From positions 1 through 36,013 of the forward strand of contig CAAHEJ010000099.1 of NCBI GenBank assembly GCA_900772495.1: a DNA stretch of 36,013 nucleotides, written 5' to 3'. Positions within the stretch are counted from its first letter, which is position 1. Each line of letters begins with the position of its first letter. Source of the stretch: an uncultured Campylobacter sp. Its GTDB lineage: Bacteria > Campylobacterota > Campylobacteria > Campylobacterales > Campylobacteraceae. The position numbers and the translations under genes are program-made. Below the pieces are notes generated by a model. That model worked only from the letters and a program-made list of their open reading frames with translations, did not search any database and was not told where the DNA came from. Positions 1-8,265 of this stretch are shown piece after piece.

Positions 1-2
1 AC

Positions 3-437
3 CGCTTTTACGGACTACGACACGGCTTGATTTTGAGCGGTTATAAAATCGACTTTGAGTTAGAACACAGCCTTTCGTTTTTGCCACGCCTTAAAGATAC
101 CTTGCATTTGGGCTTTTCGTGGTGGCTTTTGGCGATGAGAGCGAACAAAAGCTTTGGAAAAGACATTTTCGCAACTTTTTGAGCAAAATGCTACAAAACG
201 ATTGCGTAGTTTTTAAGAGATGAAATCAAAATTAACAAAAATTTAATCGCCAAATTTCCAAGCCAAAAGCTTGAAAAAGCAAGGCAATTTATCAATAAAA
301 AGCCTTTTTCTCTTAAAAAACACAAACTTGTCTCTCAAAAAAAGCTAAATTTGCTGACTTTAAGCGGCAAAAAGCCTGCTATCACTTACCCACAGCTGCC
401 AGCTTCAACGCAAAACACACCAAAGCCAGAGCTTTGA
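3..437 (+). pseudogene. Unidentified gene remnant, at least two apparent frameshifts
   Basis: No single frame is open through this stretch, but three consecutive pieces look protein-coding. Frame 3 is open from position 3 to the TGA at 180-182 and begins RFYGLRHGLILSGYK. Frame 2 takes over at about 95-130 and reads FGDESEQKLWKRHF to a TGA at 220-222. Frame 3 is open again from 210 to the TGA at 435-437, with a Lys-rich tail. Read as one gene, this needs two frame changes, neither at a homopolymer. The 5' end lies outside the window. I do not recognise the protein. It could instead be the end of one gene followed by a short ORF without a normal start codon, or carry sequencing errors. Confidence 0.4.
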
Positions 438-443
438 GAGTAT

Positions 444-464
444 TTAGCCCCTTTTTGGGGCTAA
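444..464. terminator. Perfect 8-bp hairpin, probable terminator
   Basis: An 8-bp stem (TTAGCCCC paired with GGGGCTAA) closes a T5 loop. It lies 7 nt after the last stop of the left-edge gene remnant and about 100 nt beyond the 3' end of the convergent pflA. No strong T tract follows on either strand, so termination strength is uncertain. Confidence 0.5.
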
Positions 465-561
465 TCAAATGCGATAAATTTATCAAAATGGATTTTAATG
501 TATATTAGCTTTTTTTAAAGAGCCTTTATCTTTGTTTTTTGCGTGGTGAGTTGAATAAAAT

Positions 562-2934
562 TTAATTTCTAAGCAAATCAAGTCTCTCTCTACACAAGCC
601 CTGCCAAGTTGAATTTTGGCTGATTTGCACGCATTGATTGAGGCTTTGTTTTTGTGCGTTTATATCGCCACGGCGTTCATAAATTTGACTTTGTGTATAA
701 AGGGCGCGCGCACGCTCATCTGGCGTGAGACGACTTACTTTGAGTAAATCAATGAGCACATTTAAGGCTTCTGTGTCGTTACCGTATCTATCCAAAGCCC
801 ATAAATACATAAATTCAAGCTCAGGCGTATAGACATTTACGCCCTTTAAATTTTGATAATCAATCGCTTTTGGCGCATAAGTAAGGATAGTTGTTGTGAG
901 GTTGTTTTCGACACAATAACTTAACAACTCATTGTAAAGCTCAACCATTTTATAGTCCATAGGATAAGTTTCAAGCACTTTTAAAGTCGCCATCGCGTTG
1001 TTGTAATCCCCGCTACGAAACTGCGCTAAAAATTTAAGATAATTTGCCCTTTGCTTTTCCGCCTCACTTTTAAGCCAACGGGAATTTAATACACCATTGC
1101 TTAAAGTAAGGGCTAAGCGGTATTCTTTGTCATTTAAATCAAGCTCAGCCCGTTCCAAATCATAAAAAATTTCATCATCGGCGCGATTTTTGTCGATGAA
1201 AGCCCTAGCTTGTGTGGTTTTTAAAGTGCGCTTAAAGCACGCAAGTAAAGCCTTTTTGTTGCTTATCTTTTGTCCTAACTCATAGCTTGCATACTCTTCA
1301 TTTAAAGCCGTTGCGCTCAAACAATCATCAGCCTTTATAAGTGCGTTGAGTTGGCTTATTGCTGAATTTTGAAGCAAGGTTTTAAGCTCGGCGTTGTTGT
1401 ATTTTTCAATCTGCTCTTTATAACTCATAACCGCGGCGGTGTTGTTTTCATCATAATACAGCTTAACATCGGCTACTAGGGCTTTGGCAGCGATTTCATT
1501 CGCATACTCGCTCATCAGCTCTTTGTAGCGAGCGTGCAAAAATGAGGCGTTGGAGTCTGGGATATTAAAAAACACATTATCAGAAGCTTCTTTAATCAAC
1601 GCGATATGCTCGGATTTAGCATAATCTTCCATATATAAATCCAAGTATTTTTTGGCTTTTTCATAGTTTTGTGTCTTACTCATCGCAAGCGCAAGCGCAC
1701 GCAAGACTTCTTCATAATTGCTATCTAACTCGTTTTTCCCCGCAAAGGCAAGCTCGTAAATTTCAGCGCTGAGCGCAAAATTTTCACTATTATATAAAAG
1801 CTTTGCTATGTCGGTAGCAACTTTTTCATTTTGCGTAAAATATGCTTTGTTGGATTTTAGCACTGTGTTGATAAGCTCTATGGCTTTGGCGTTGTCTTTG
1901 TCTGCAAAGGCAAGCTTTGCCGTAGAAAGCCCAGCACGCGTGGCTATGGCGACATTTTTGCTTTGATAATACAAATCATCAAAAATCTTTCGTGCGTTTG
2001 CTTTGTTGCCGATGCGTAGCGAATAATCCGCATAATCAAGCAAGGCAAGCTCGGTAAAATAATTCTGTGCGTGCTCGTTTGTCAAAATTTTCAAGGTGTA
2101 TTCAGCATTTGAGCGTTGCTCCATAGCAATATATGCTCGAAGTGTTATATAAAGGACTTCTGGGAAATTTTTATCGCTGCCAAATTGCCTATTCCAAACC
2201 TTTGCCTCATCTATCATCGATTCAAGCTCGTTTTGGTTGCGAAAATCTGGGCTGTTTGTGTAGAGTTTATCTTGCGCACGCAAGCGATAAAGCATAAATT
2301 CGTTCATAAAAATGCTGCCCTCATAGCGCGTAATCGCATTTGTGGTGTCGGTGATAACTTGCAAATAATTTTCTTGTTCGTAATCGTTTTTGATGCGTAA
2401 AAAGGTGTTTATGTCGCCACTTTGTGGCACGATGACGGGATTTGAATTCAAATCCAACGCACCAACGGCTGGGTTGGCGACATTTGGAAAGATAACATTA
2501 AAATTCAAGCCGTCATTGTCGCGCAAATGCGAAATCTCAGCACTAAATACAAAAGTAAAGCTCGTGGAATTTGTGTCATTAAGGTTGCTCTTTATATCTT
2601 GGGCGTTGTAAAGTGGCTGGGCGAGATTGTAGCGTTTCACGGGTGTTTTGGGAAAGATGAAAATTTGGGTATTTTCGGCGTTTTTTTGGAATTTTAAGTC
2701 GAAAAAGTTAAGCTTTTGTTCTTTCAGCTCACTATCAACAACGCCTGCAATCACGCATTCAAAGTAGTTTCGTGGCTGCGCCTCACGCTCAAAGCACGAA
2801 AAACTTTGTTCGTTTTTAAGGTGAAGCACGCCAAAGGGCGCATTTTGCTCTCTGCCCGTGTTAAAAACAATCTCAAAGCTCAGAGCCACGCTAACACTAA
2901 CGGCGATAAAAAGAATTTTGCTTAGAATTTTCAT
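562..2934 (-). CDS. pflA: PflA-like periplasmic flagellar motor TPR protein
   Basis: Protein of about 790 residues. It starts with a signal peptide (MKILSKILFIAVSVSVALS). A mixed N-terminal region of about 180 residues is followed by a long series of helical, TPR-like repeats to the C terminus. Size, signal peptide and repeat architecture match PflA, the Campylobacter paralysed-flagella protein. In that family PflA works with PflB in the periplasmic disk scaffold that positions MotAB stators at a wide radius. I chose ATG at 2934 because it opens the signal peptide; the frame is open upstream to a TTG at 2952, which would disrupt it. There is no Shine-Dalgarno sequence before this ATG, and a TATAAT box lies only 7 nt upstream. 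Flanking genes are not flagellar. Confidence 0.8.
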   Translation of the reverse strand: MKILSKILFIAVSVSVALSFEIVFNTGREQNAPFGVLHLKNEQSFSCFEREAQPRNYFECVIAGVVDSELKEQKLNFFDLKFQKNAENTQIFIFPKTPVKRYNLAQPLYNAQDIKSNLNDTNSTSFTFVFSAEISHLRDNDGLNFNVIFPNVANPAVGALDLNSNPVIVPQSGDINTFLRIKNDYEQENYLQVITDTTNAITRYEGSIFMNEFMLYRLRAQDKLYTNSPDFRNQNELESMIDEAKVWNRQFGSDKNFPEVLYITLRAYIAMEQRSNAEYTLKILTNEHAQNYFTELALLDYADYSLRIGNKANARKIFDDLYYQSKNVAIATRAGLSTAKLAFADKDNAKAIELINTVLKSNKAYFTQNEKVATDIAKLLYNSENFALSAEIYELAFAGKNELDSNYEEVLRALALAMSKTQNYEKAKKYLDLYMEDYAKSEHIALIKEASDNVFFNIPDSNASFLHARYKELMSEYANEIAAKALVADVKLYYDENNTAAVMSYKEQIEKYNNAELKTLLQNSAISQLNALIKADDCLSATALNEEYASYELGQKISNKKALLACFKRTLKTTQARAFIDKNRADDEIFYDLERAELDLNDKEYRLALTLSNGVLNSRWLKSEAEKQRANYLKFLAQFRSGDYNNAMATLKVLETYPMDYKMVELYNELLSYCVENNLTTTILTYAPKAIDYQNLKGVNVYTPELEFMYLWALDRYGNDTEALNVLIDLLKVSRLTPDERARALYTQSQIYERRGDINAQKQSLNQCVQISQNSTWQGLCRERLDLLRN

Positions 2935-2941
2935 AGGCAAA

Positions 2942-2947
2942 ATTATA
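2942..2947 (-). promoter_or_regulatory. TATAAT -10 box just upstream of pflA
   Basis: On the minus strand GGC-TATAAT ends 7 nt before the pflA ATG. If this box is used, the transcript would start at or next to the start codon. No ribosome-binding site lies between them. Confidence 0.45.
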
Positions 2948-3040
2948 GCCAAAATTTGATAAATTTAAGAAATTTATATGAATTTAGCATTTTGTTTTTA
3001 GCGCTTTTGCTAAAAGGTGTTGGTGAGTATAAAATTTTGG

Positions 3041-3172
3041 CTCTTTTGTCAAAAAGTGCTGATTTGCAAGTCATAAATCTTCTCAAATCGTCATTGCGAG
3101 CAAGCTTTGCGAGCGTGGCAAGCCATAGAATTAAATTCACGCTTAAATTTGTGGATTGCCACACTTAGCTTT
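3041..3172. repeat. Dispersed palindromic intergenic repeat, copy A
   Basis: This fills most of the 317-bp gap between pflA and the exonuclease III gene. It shares blocks with 5881-6013: a TCAAAAAGT start, a TGATTT..TCAAAT block, CATTGCGAGC, and then an inverted pair GTGGCAAGCCA (3115-3125) / TGGATTGCCAC (3152-3162). The CATTGCGAGC...GGCAATCC pattern resembles widespread REP-like intergenic repeats of bacteria. No gene is evident in the gap. Confidence 0.7.
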
Positions 3173-3251
3173 CATCTCGTTCGCGATGATAAAAAAAGTG
3201 CAATCAACATTTTTTTGAAAAACGAGCCTTGTTTTTTGAGTAAATTTAGCA

Positions 3252-4010
3252 TTAAATTTCAAGTTCTATCCCCACAGGAGCGTGGTCTGAGCCAAAAATG
3301 TCATCTCTTATAAAGGCGTCTTTCAAGGCTGAGCGCAAATTTTCGCTCACAAAAAAATAATCAATCCGCCAGCCCACATTTTTTTCGCGCGCCTTCATTC
3401 GGTAGCTCCACCACGAGTATCTTTGCGGTTCATCGCCCTTGATAGCGCGAAAGGTGTCGATGAAGCCAGCCCCCAAAAGCTCGTCTATCCACGCTCGCTC
3501 AATGGGCAAAAAGCCCGAAGTGTTAGCGTTTGCCTTAGGGTGAGTTAGGTCAAGCTCTTTGTGTGCGGTATTGACATCACCGCAAATGATGATTTTCTTG
3601 CCTTTTGCGAGCAAATCTTTCAAGTAAAGCAAGAAATCAGCATAGAATTTCATCTTATAAGCTAGTCTATGCTCGTCTTTTTGCCCATTTGGAAAGTAAA
3701 TGTTAAATAAAACTATGTCTTTAAAGCGGTGTTCTAGCACTCTGCCCTCGATATCATCGGCGAATTCGCACTTTGCGCTGGTGCATTCAAAATCGCACAA
3801 ACTCATCACGCCAGAATACCCCGCCCGAGTAGCCGAATTTGAAAAAATATGCTTGTAGCCAAGCTCGTAAATGCCCTTTGGGAACTTGTCCTCGCTCGCT
3901 TTTATCTCTTGAAAGCCTATGAATTCAGGCTTTTCACGCTCTATCCACTCCAAGCCGCCCTTATCCGCAATGGCTCGCAGTCCATTGACATTCCACGAAA
4001 TGAGTTTCAT
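3252..4010 (-). CDS. xth: Exodeoxyribonuclease III / AP endonuclease
   Basis: 252-residue member of the endonuclease/exonuclease/phosphatase fold. It removes 3' blocks and cleaves abasic sites in base-excision repair. Visible motifs are the start MKLISWNVNGLRA, the metal-binding Glu in GFQEIKA, GDVNTAH, WRIDYFF and the C-terminal catalytic GSDHAPVG. The whole ExoIII length is present. I start it at ATG 4010 rather than 24 nt upstream, because AAAAAAGGACC precedes this ATG at good spacing and MKLISWNVNG is the usual family N terminus. It is divergent from dgkA. Confidence 0.93.
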   Translation of the reverse strand: MKLISWNVNGLRAIADKGGLEWIEREKPEFIGFQEIKASEDKFPKGIYELGYKHIFSNSATRAGYSGVMSLCDFECTSAKCEFADDIEGRVLEHRFKDIVLFNIYFPNGQKDEHRLAYKMKFYADFLLYLKDLLAKGKKIIICGDVNTAHKELDLTHPKANANTSGFLPIERAWIDELLGAGFIDTFRAIKGDEPQRYSWWSYRMKAREKNVGWRIDYFFVSENLRSALKDAFIRDDIFGSDHAPVGIELEI

Positions 4011-4100
4011 TTTGGTCCTTTTTTGTAAAAACACAGCTTAACACAAAAAGCTTAAATTTGCGTAAAATTTTGTTAAAAAGTGGCGTTGATAAACAAATTT

Positions 4101-4109
4101 TGCTATACT
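4101..4109 (+). promoter_or_regulatory. Extended -10 promoter of dgkA
   Basis: TGC-TATACT lies 23 nt before the dgkA ATG, with TTTAAGGTAGGG as the ribosome-binding region. It fits the extended -10 form seen elsewhere in this window. Confidence 0.6.
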
Positions 4110-4132
4110 GAGCGAAAATTTAAGGTAGGGCA

Positions 4133-4492
4133 ATGAAACCAAAATATAAATTTTTCGCCAACGCTCGCTATGCTTTATCGGGCATTTTGGCTATGCTTAA
4201 AAACGAAATGGCGTTTAGAATAGAGCTTATTTTTATCGTCCCAGCACTTGTAATCAGCGTGTTTTTACCCGTAAATTTCGAGCAACATTTGCTTTTAGCG
4301 GGAGTTTTGTTTATCATCATCATCGCCGAGTGCGTAAATTCAGCGATTGAAGCCTGTGTGGATTTGGTTACTGACAATTTCCACGAAAAAGCCAAAATCG
4401 CCAAGGATTGCGCTTCTGCTGGCGTTTTTTTCAGCATAGTTTTAGCGGCGAGCGTGTGGGCGCTTGTGTTGCTTAATTTGTATGTTATCTAA
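4133..4492 (+). CDS. dgkA: Diacylglycerol kinase, membrane (DgkA)
   Basis: 119 residues, the usual DgkA length. A short amphipathic N terminus is followed by three hydrophobic helices. The family signature is clear: ECVNSAIEACVDL in the second helix, followed by a cytoplasmic loop with HEKAKIAKDCASAG that carries active-site residues. The enzyme phosphorylates diacylglycerol (or undecaprenol in some relatives) at the inner membrane to recycle lipid. ATG 4133 follows AAGGTAGGG. It is transcribed alone, with a convergent rplT downstream. Confidence 0.92.
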   Translation: MKPKYKFFANARYALSGILAMLKNEMAFRIELIFIVPALVISVFLPVNFEQHLLLAGVLFIIIIAECVNSAIEACVDLVTDNFHEKAKIAKDCASAGVFFSIVLAASVWALVLLNLYVI

Positions 4493-4507
4493 GCGGTGAT
4501 AAAAGCG

Positions 4508-4536
4508 TGTTAGGCAATCAAATTTCTTGCCTAACA
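4508..4536. terminator. Bidirectional terminator between dgkA and rplT
   Basis: A perfect 10-bp stem (TGTTAGGCAA / TTGCCTAACA) with a 9-nt loop sits between two convergent genes. On the plus strand a T-rich stretch follows within a few bases. Confidence 0.75.
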
Positions 4537-4545
4537 AATGCAATT

Positions 4546-4902
4546 TTATTTAAGCGCCTTTTTCACACTCTCAACGACTTTTGCAAAGCCTGCTGCATCG
4601 TTCATCGCTAAATCCGCTAGCACCTTTCTGTCTAGCTCGATTTTGGCTTTTTTAAGCCCATTGATGAAACGAGAATAGCTAATGTCGTTTAGACGGCACG
4701 CTGCGTTGATACGCACTATCCAAAGTCGCCTGAAATCACGCTTCTTGCGGCGTCTGTCGCGGTAAGCATAGACAAGTGAGCGTTCTAACTGCTCTTTTGC
4801 CTTGCGAAAGTGTTTGTGTCTCGCGCTGTAAAAGCCGCGCGCGAGTTTGAGGATTTTTTTGTGTCGGCGGCGGCGGACGACACCTGTTTTGACTCTTGCC
4901 AT
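4546..4902 (-). CDS. rplT: 50S ribosomal protein L20
   Basis: 118 residues, the standard L20 length, with the characteristic basic start [20 protein letters not shown] and a helical body rich in Arg and Lys. L20 binds 23S rRNA early in large-subunit assembly. ATG 4902 is preceded by AAGGAAA. It lies downstream of rpmI in the usual order, but the gap between them is about 300 nt, longer than usual for this pair. Confidence 0.96.
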   Translation of the reverse strand: MARVKTGVVRRRRHKKILKLARGFYSARHKHFRKAKEQLERSLVYAYRDRRRKKRDFRRLWIVRINAACRLNDISYSRFINGLKKAKIELDRKVLADLAMNDAAGFAKVVESVKKALK

Positions 4903-5128
4903 AAATTTTCCTTACTTGTAAGGGCTTGTTTTTGCCTTGCAACTTGCTTGCAAAGCTAAAAACACCTCGTTATCTGCGATATTTAAAGCATTTTACTTTA
5001 AATTTCAAAACGAAACGAGCGAAATTCAAGCCCTTTGCCCTTTTCTCACTTGTTTTTGTATTAAATTTAGGCATTTGCTTGCAAAATTTAAACTCAAACA
5101 AGGATTAAGGGGAGTTAAACGGCTTTTA

Positions 5129-5143
5129 GCAAGTAAAACTTGC
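5129..5143. other. Small hairpin between rpmI and rplT
   Basis: GCAAGT-AAA-ACTTGC forms a 6-bp stem in the 297-bp gap 4903-5199. The rest of the gap shows no ORF with a believable start, no RNA gene I recognise and no clear promoter. The hairpin may attenuate transcription or be part of an rplT leader. Confidence 0.3.
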
Positions 5144-5199
5144 CATTTTACCGAAACAAAACGATTGCAAAGCTACGCAAAATAGCTTAAAATCGCACC

Positions 5200-5391
5200 T
5201 TAAATACCAAGCATTTTTTCAACTTGCTTGACATTGCTTGTATGCACATACTTTGCCGTGCGCAAATCACGCATTCTTTTGGCTGACTTTTTTGTCAAAA
5301 TGTGGCTGCGAAACGCCGCGCCTCTTTTGATTTTGTTTTTGCCTACCTTAAAGCGTTTGACTGCACTTTTGACACTCTTCATCTTTGGCAT
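5200..5391 (-). CDS. rpmI: 50S ribosomal protein L35
   Basis: 63 residues beginning [17 protein letters not shown], the canonical L35 N terminus, with the basic [13 protein letters not shown] region and the C-terminal [10 protein letters not shown]. It is a small basic protein of the large subunit. ATG 5391 is chosen over the in-frame GTG at 5397: AAGGA lies 7 nt before this ATG and the family begins MPKMK. Upstream of rplT on the same strand. Confidence 0.95.
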   Translation of the reverse strand: MPKMKSVKSAVKRFKVGKNKIKRGAAFRSHILTKKSAKRMRDLRTAKYVHTSNVKQVEKMLGI

Positions 5392-5419
5392 TTGCACTTC
5401 CTTAAAAGTAAAAACACAA

Positions 5420-5425
5420 ATTATA
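5420..5425 (-). promoter_or_regulatory. -10 box of rpmI
   Basis: TATAAT on the minus strand, 29 nt before the rpmI ATG. No TG extension and no -35 box are obvious. Confidence 0.5.
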
Positions 5426-5515
5426 CTCTCACTTTGCTTTAATAAAGCTGAAATATCTGTTTTTTACTGAAATAATTTTTATATTTAAGGCGCGAAAAAT
5501 TCCACGCCCTAAATT

Positions 5516-5734
5516 TCAAAGCCTTGACTCGTATCGCCTTAGCATATATAAGCGTTTGAGCATTTTTTTGCGGGCTGAGATTTTTTGCTTTTTGCGTATC
5601 TCAGTCATCGGCTCGAAAAAGCGTCTAGCGCGCACTTCGGTAACGACAAGGTTTCTATCGACTTGTTTTTTAAACTTTCGGTAAGCTTCTTCAAAGCTTT
5701 CGTTTGGATGCACCTTAATTCCGGGCAAGGTCAT
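5516..5734 (-). CDS. rpsU: 30S ribosomal protein S21
   Basis: About 72 residues, almost entirely recognisable S21: [18 protein letters not shown], then [18 protein letters not shown] and the basic tail. S21 sits at the 30S platform near the anti-Shine-Dalgarno sequence. The start is ambiguous. GTG GTG ATG ACC TTG are consecutive in-frame codons after AAAGG. I chose the ATG at 5734, spaced 5 nt from AAAGG. TTG at 5728 would give the usual MPGIKV start, and the overlapping GTGs are possible. Confidence 0.93.
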   Translation of the reverse strand: MTLPGIKVHPNESFEEAYRKFKKQVDRNLVVTEVRARRFFEPMTEIRKKQKISARKKMLKRLYMLRRYESRL

Positions 5735-5764
5735 CACCACCTTTCTTTTTCAAATAAAAGCGAA

Positions 5765-5773
5765 AGTATAGCA
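5765..5773 (-). promoter_or_regulatory. Extended -10 promoter of rpsU
   Basis: TGC-TATACT on the minus strand, about 31 nt before the S21 start, with AAAGAAAGGTGG in between. Confidence 0.6.
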
Positions 5774-5880
5774 TAAAATTTGTAAATTTATCCAAAAAAA
5801 GTATGTTTGTTTTAGTTTTTCAAAGAAAGCAAAAGCGGTTTGCGCTTAATTGAGTGGAAATTGTGCGTTTTATAATAAGT

Positions 5881-6013
5881 TCTTTTCTCAAAAAGTATTG
5901 ATTTATGAGTTATCAATCTTACCAAATCATCATTGCAAGCAAAAGAGCTGTGCTAGTTTTTGCGCGGCAATCCACTTACAAAAGCAACTTAAATTTATGG
6001 ATTGCCACGCTAA
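5881..6013. repeat. Dispersed palindromic intergenic repeat, copy B
   Basis: Second copy of the element at 3041-3172, here between rpsU and fumC. It shares the TCAAAAAGT start, the TGATTTATGAG/ACCAAATC block, CATTGCAAGC, and an inverted pair at 5962-5974 and 5998-6010 (12 of 13 bases complementary, core GGCAATCCA/TGGATTGCC). The rest of the intergenic stretch 5774-6037 holds no gene that I can see. Confidence 0.7.
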
Positions 6014-6037
6014 TGCCTTGCGCTTGCAAAAACTCGC

Positions 6038-7438
6038 TTATTTTTTAGCAAGCGGGTGAATCATATTTTTAGGCACGACAAATTTGTCATAATCACTCTC
6101 GCTCACAAGCTTTAACTCCAAAGCCGATTCTTTGAGCGAAATGCCTTTTTTGTGCGCGTTTTTGGCGATTTTAGCCGCATTTTCATAGCCTATGTGTGGA
6201 TTAAGCGCGGTTACGAGCATTAAAGAGTTATGCAAATAATAATCTATGCGTTCTTTGTTTGCTGTGATGCCTTGCGCGCAGTGAATGTTAAATGAGTGCA
6301 TAGAATCAGCAAGCAAATCAAGGCTTTGCAAGAAATTATAAATGATGACAGGCTTGAAAACATTAAGCTCAAAGTTACCCTGAGACGCTCCAAGTCCTAT
6401 GGCTACATCATTTCCCATAACCTGCACGGCTACCATCGTTACGGCTTCGCATTGTGTGGGATTTACCTTGCCCGGCATTATCGAGCTTCCGGGTTCATTT
6501 TCTGGTATGTTTAACTCACCAAGCCCGCATCTAGGACCGCTTGCAAGCCATCTAATATCGTTTGCGATTTTCATCAAATTCGCCGCCAAGCCTTTCATCG
6601 CGCCGTGCGTGAAAACGATAGCATCGTGGCTAGTAAGAGCGTGGAATTTATTTGGACTTGCCACAAATTTCACGCCTGTGAGCTTTGTAAGCTCAGCACT
6701 TACTTCTTCGCTGAAATTTGCTGGCGCGTTTAGCCCCGTGCCAACGGCTGTGCCGCCTATGGCTAGCTCTCTTAAAGTAGGCAAGCTGGCGATGATTTGC
6801 TCTTTGCTATGCTCCAACATAGACAAATAGCCGCTAAATTCTTGCCCCAAAGTAAGCGGAGTCGCATCTTGCAAGTGTGTGCGCCCACTTTTGATAATGT
6901 CCTTAAATTCGCTCACTTTCTTTTTGAAAGTGCCGATAAGCTCATCAATAGCGGAGATAAGTTTTTTTTCTACCTGCTCCACAGCCACTATGCTCATCGC
7001 TGTGGGAAAGGTGTCGTTCGAGCTTTGCCCGCGGTTCACATGGTCGTTTGGATGGACGAATTTTTCCTTGCGAAAATCCTTGCCAAGCAGCTCTGTGGCT
7101 TTGTTTGCGATGACTTCATTGACATTCATATTGCTTTGCGTGCCGCTGCCCGTTTGCCAAATGGCAAGGGGAAAATTATCATCTAACTTGCCCGCTAAAA
7201 CCTCATCGCAAGCCTTAACAATGCCATTTTTGCGCTCCTCATCAAGCCCGTTTTTGAGCTTGCAATTTACTATCGCGCAAGCCTTTTTGAGATTTGCAAA
7301 AGCGTAAATCAGCACGCGTGGCATTTTTTCGATGCCGATTTTGAAATTCTCAAAACTTCGCTCAGTTTGCGCTCCCCAATACTTCTCATCAGGGACCTTA
7401 ACCTCGCCCATAGTGTCGTGTTCGATTCTGTAAGCCAT
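6038..7438 (-). CDS. fumC: Class II fumarate hydratase
   Basis: 466 residues. FumC interconverts fumarate and malate in the citric acid cycle; class II enzymes are homotetrameric and need no iron-sulfur cluster. Visible features are the start [58 protein letters not shown], and the fumarase/aspartase signature [11 protein letters not shown]. Start ATG 7438 follows AAAGGAGCTACA; an upstream in-frame ATG adds residues foreign to the family. It is divergent from the lipoprotein gene. Confidence 0.96.
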   Translation of the reverse strand: MAYRIEHDTMGEVKVPDEKYWGAQTERSFENFKIGIEKMPRVLIYAFANLKKACAIVNCKLKNGLDEERKNGIVKACDEVLAGKLDDNFPLAIWQTGSGTQSNMNVNEVIANKATELLGKDFRKEKFVHPNDHVNRGQSSNDTFPTAMSIVAVEQVEKKLISAIDELIGTFKKKVSEFKDIIKSGRTHLQDATPLTLGQEFSGYLSMLEHSKEQIIASLPTLRELAIGGTAVGTGLNAPANFSEEVSAELTKLTGVKFVASPNKFHALTSHDAIVFTHGAMKGLAANLMKIANDIRWLASGPRCGLGELNIPENEPGSSIMPGKVNPTQCEAVTMVAVQVMGNDVAIGLGASQGNFELNVFKPVIIYNFLQSLDLLADSMHSFNIHCAQGITANKERIDYYLHNSLMLVTALNPHIGYENAAKIAKNAHKKGISLKESALELKLVSESDYDKFVVPKNMIHPLAKK

Positions 7439-7469
7439 TGTAGCTCCTTTGTGTAAAATTTGTGTGCAA

Positions 7470-7478
7470 ATTTTAGCA
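7470..7478 (-). promoter_or_regulatory. Extended -10 promoter of fumC
   Basis: TGC-TAAAAT on the minus strand, 31 nt before the fumC ATG. Position and form match the other extended -10 sites of the window. Confidence 0.55.
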
Positions 7479-7674
7479 TAAATTTTTGTTGTCATTTGTT
7501 TAAAATAAATTTTTTTGAGGGTTACAATTCATCAAATTTTTGAGAAAATTTGATTTTTAGGTTTTAAAAAAATTCTTTTTTTGTAAATTTTTCATCATTT
7601 TTTGTATTTTTTCAAAGGCGAATTCATAGGCTTTTGGCGCATTTGTGTGCCTTAAACGCTTGCTTTGTAAGCCC

Positions 7675-7707
7675 TTGACAGCGTTTTTTTTTTTTTTTTG
7701 TTAAAAT
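7675..7707 (+). promoter_or_regulatory. Promoter with T16 spacer, upstream of lipoprotein gene
   Basis: TTGACA at 7675-7680 is followed by GCG, a run of 16 T (7684-7699), then TG-T-TAAAAT with the -10 hexamer at 7702-7707. The spacer is 21 nt, longer than the usual 17, so losing a few T would improve it. The -10 lies 36 nt before the ATG at 7744. Campylobacter sigma-70 promoters often lack a -35 box and carry T-rich upstream DNA, so TTGACA may be incidental. Confidence 0.55.
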
Positions 7708-7743
7708 GGCGCTTAAATTTTTTACACAAATAAGGAGCAAAAG

Positions 7744-8199
7744 ATGAAATTCTTTTCAAAAATTCAAATTTTCGGTGTTGCGTTGGCAACTTTGGTGGCG
7801 TTTGGCTTTACGGGCTGTGATGAGGTGAAAAGCCTTGCGGCGAGTGTGAGTATAGAAGAGCCTTTGGTAACTATTGAATATAATAGTCAAGGACAACCTT
7901 ATCTTAGCGTTCAGTCCCAAGACAATGACACTATCATCGAAGATGTCATTATCAACCGCGGTAATTGTGAGACTGATGAGTATGAGTATAAGTTCGCTTG
8001 GGGTACATATACATACATTTCTCAAAGTGCTTACGATGGGCTTGATAATGAAGAAAAGGGTAGGTGGACAGCTATTTATCCTAAAAAACTGCCTTATGGC
8101 GAAAAATTTGGGGTAGGAAGTTCGTGCAACGCAAACTCAATCATCGAAGTCGAACTTGTCGTCAATGGTGGCGGACGATTGACTTATAATTTTAAATAA
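7744..8199 (+). CDS. Small lipoprotein, unknown function
   Basis: 151 residues. The N terminus is a lipoprotein signal: basic MKFFSK, a hydrophobic core, and the lipobox GFTGC with the lipidated Cys at residue 25. Asp follows the Cys; in enterobacteria that favours the inner membrane, but this is not established here. The mature part is acidic, Ser/Asn-rich and probably beta-rich, with two more Cys (RGNCETDEY and GSSCNANS) that could form a disulfide. I recognise no family. ATG 7744 is preceded by AAGGAGCAAAAG. Its promoter holds the T16 tract. It ends just before a 28-nt palindrome. Confidence 0.8.
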   Translation: MKFFSKIQIFGVALATLVAFGFTGCDEVKSLAASVSIEEPLVTIEYNSQGQPYLSVQSQDNDTIIEDVIINRGNCETDEYEYKFAWGTYTYISQSAYDGLDNEEKGRWTAIYPKKLPYGEKFGVGSSCNANSIIEVELVVNGGGRLTYNFK

Positions 8200-8209
8200 A
8201 AACACAAAT

Positions 8210-8237
8210 ATCATCAAGGTAAATTTACCTTGATGAT
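8210..8237. terminator. 28-nt perfect palindrome, likely terminator hairpin
   Basis: The 28 bases are perfectly self-complementary, with centre GGTAAA/TTTACC and outer arms ATCATCAA/TTGATGAT. It lies 10 nt after the lipoprotein stop. As RNA it would form an 11- to 12-bp stem with a small AT loop. No T tract follows. It could equally be a protein-binding site, as it sits 29 nt before the next gene's start. Confidence 0.55.
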
Positions 8238-8265
8238 GCAATACAAACAGAAAGGACAAAAAACG

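Noticed and set aside
2937..2950. Sigma-54-like GG-N10-GC pattern upstream of pflA (TTGG..TTTTGCC)
   Set aside because: Spacing fits, but transcription would start about 12 nt past the GC, inside the pflA coding region, and the match to the rest of the consensus is poor.
4736..4942. Minus-strand ORF overlapping rplT in another frame
   Set aside because: It is a shadow of the Arg/Lys-rich L20 gene; no ribosome-binding site and no family resemblance.
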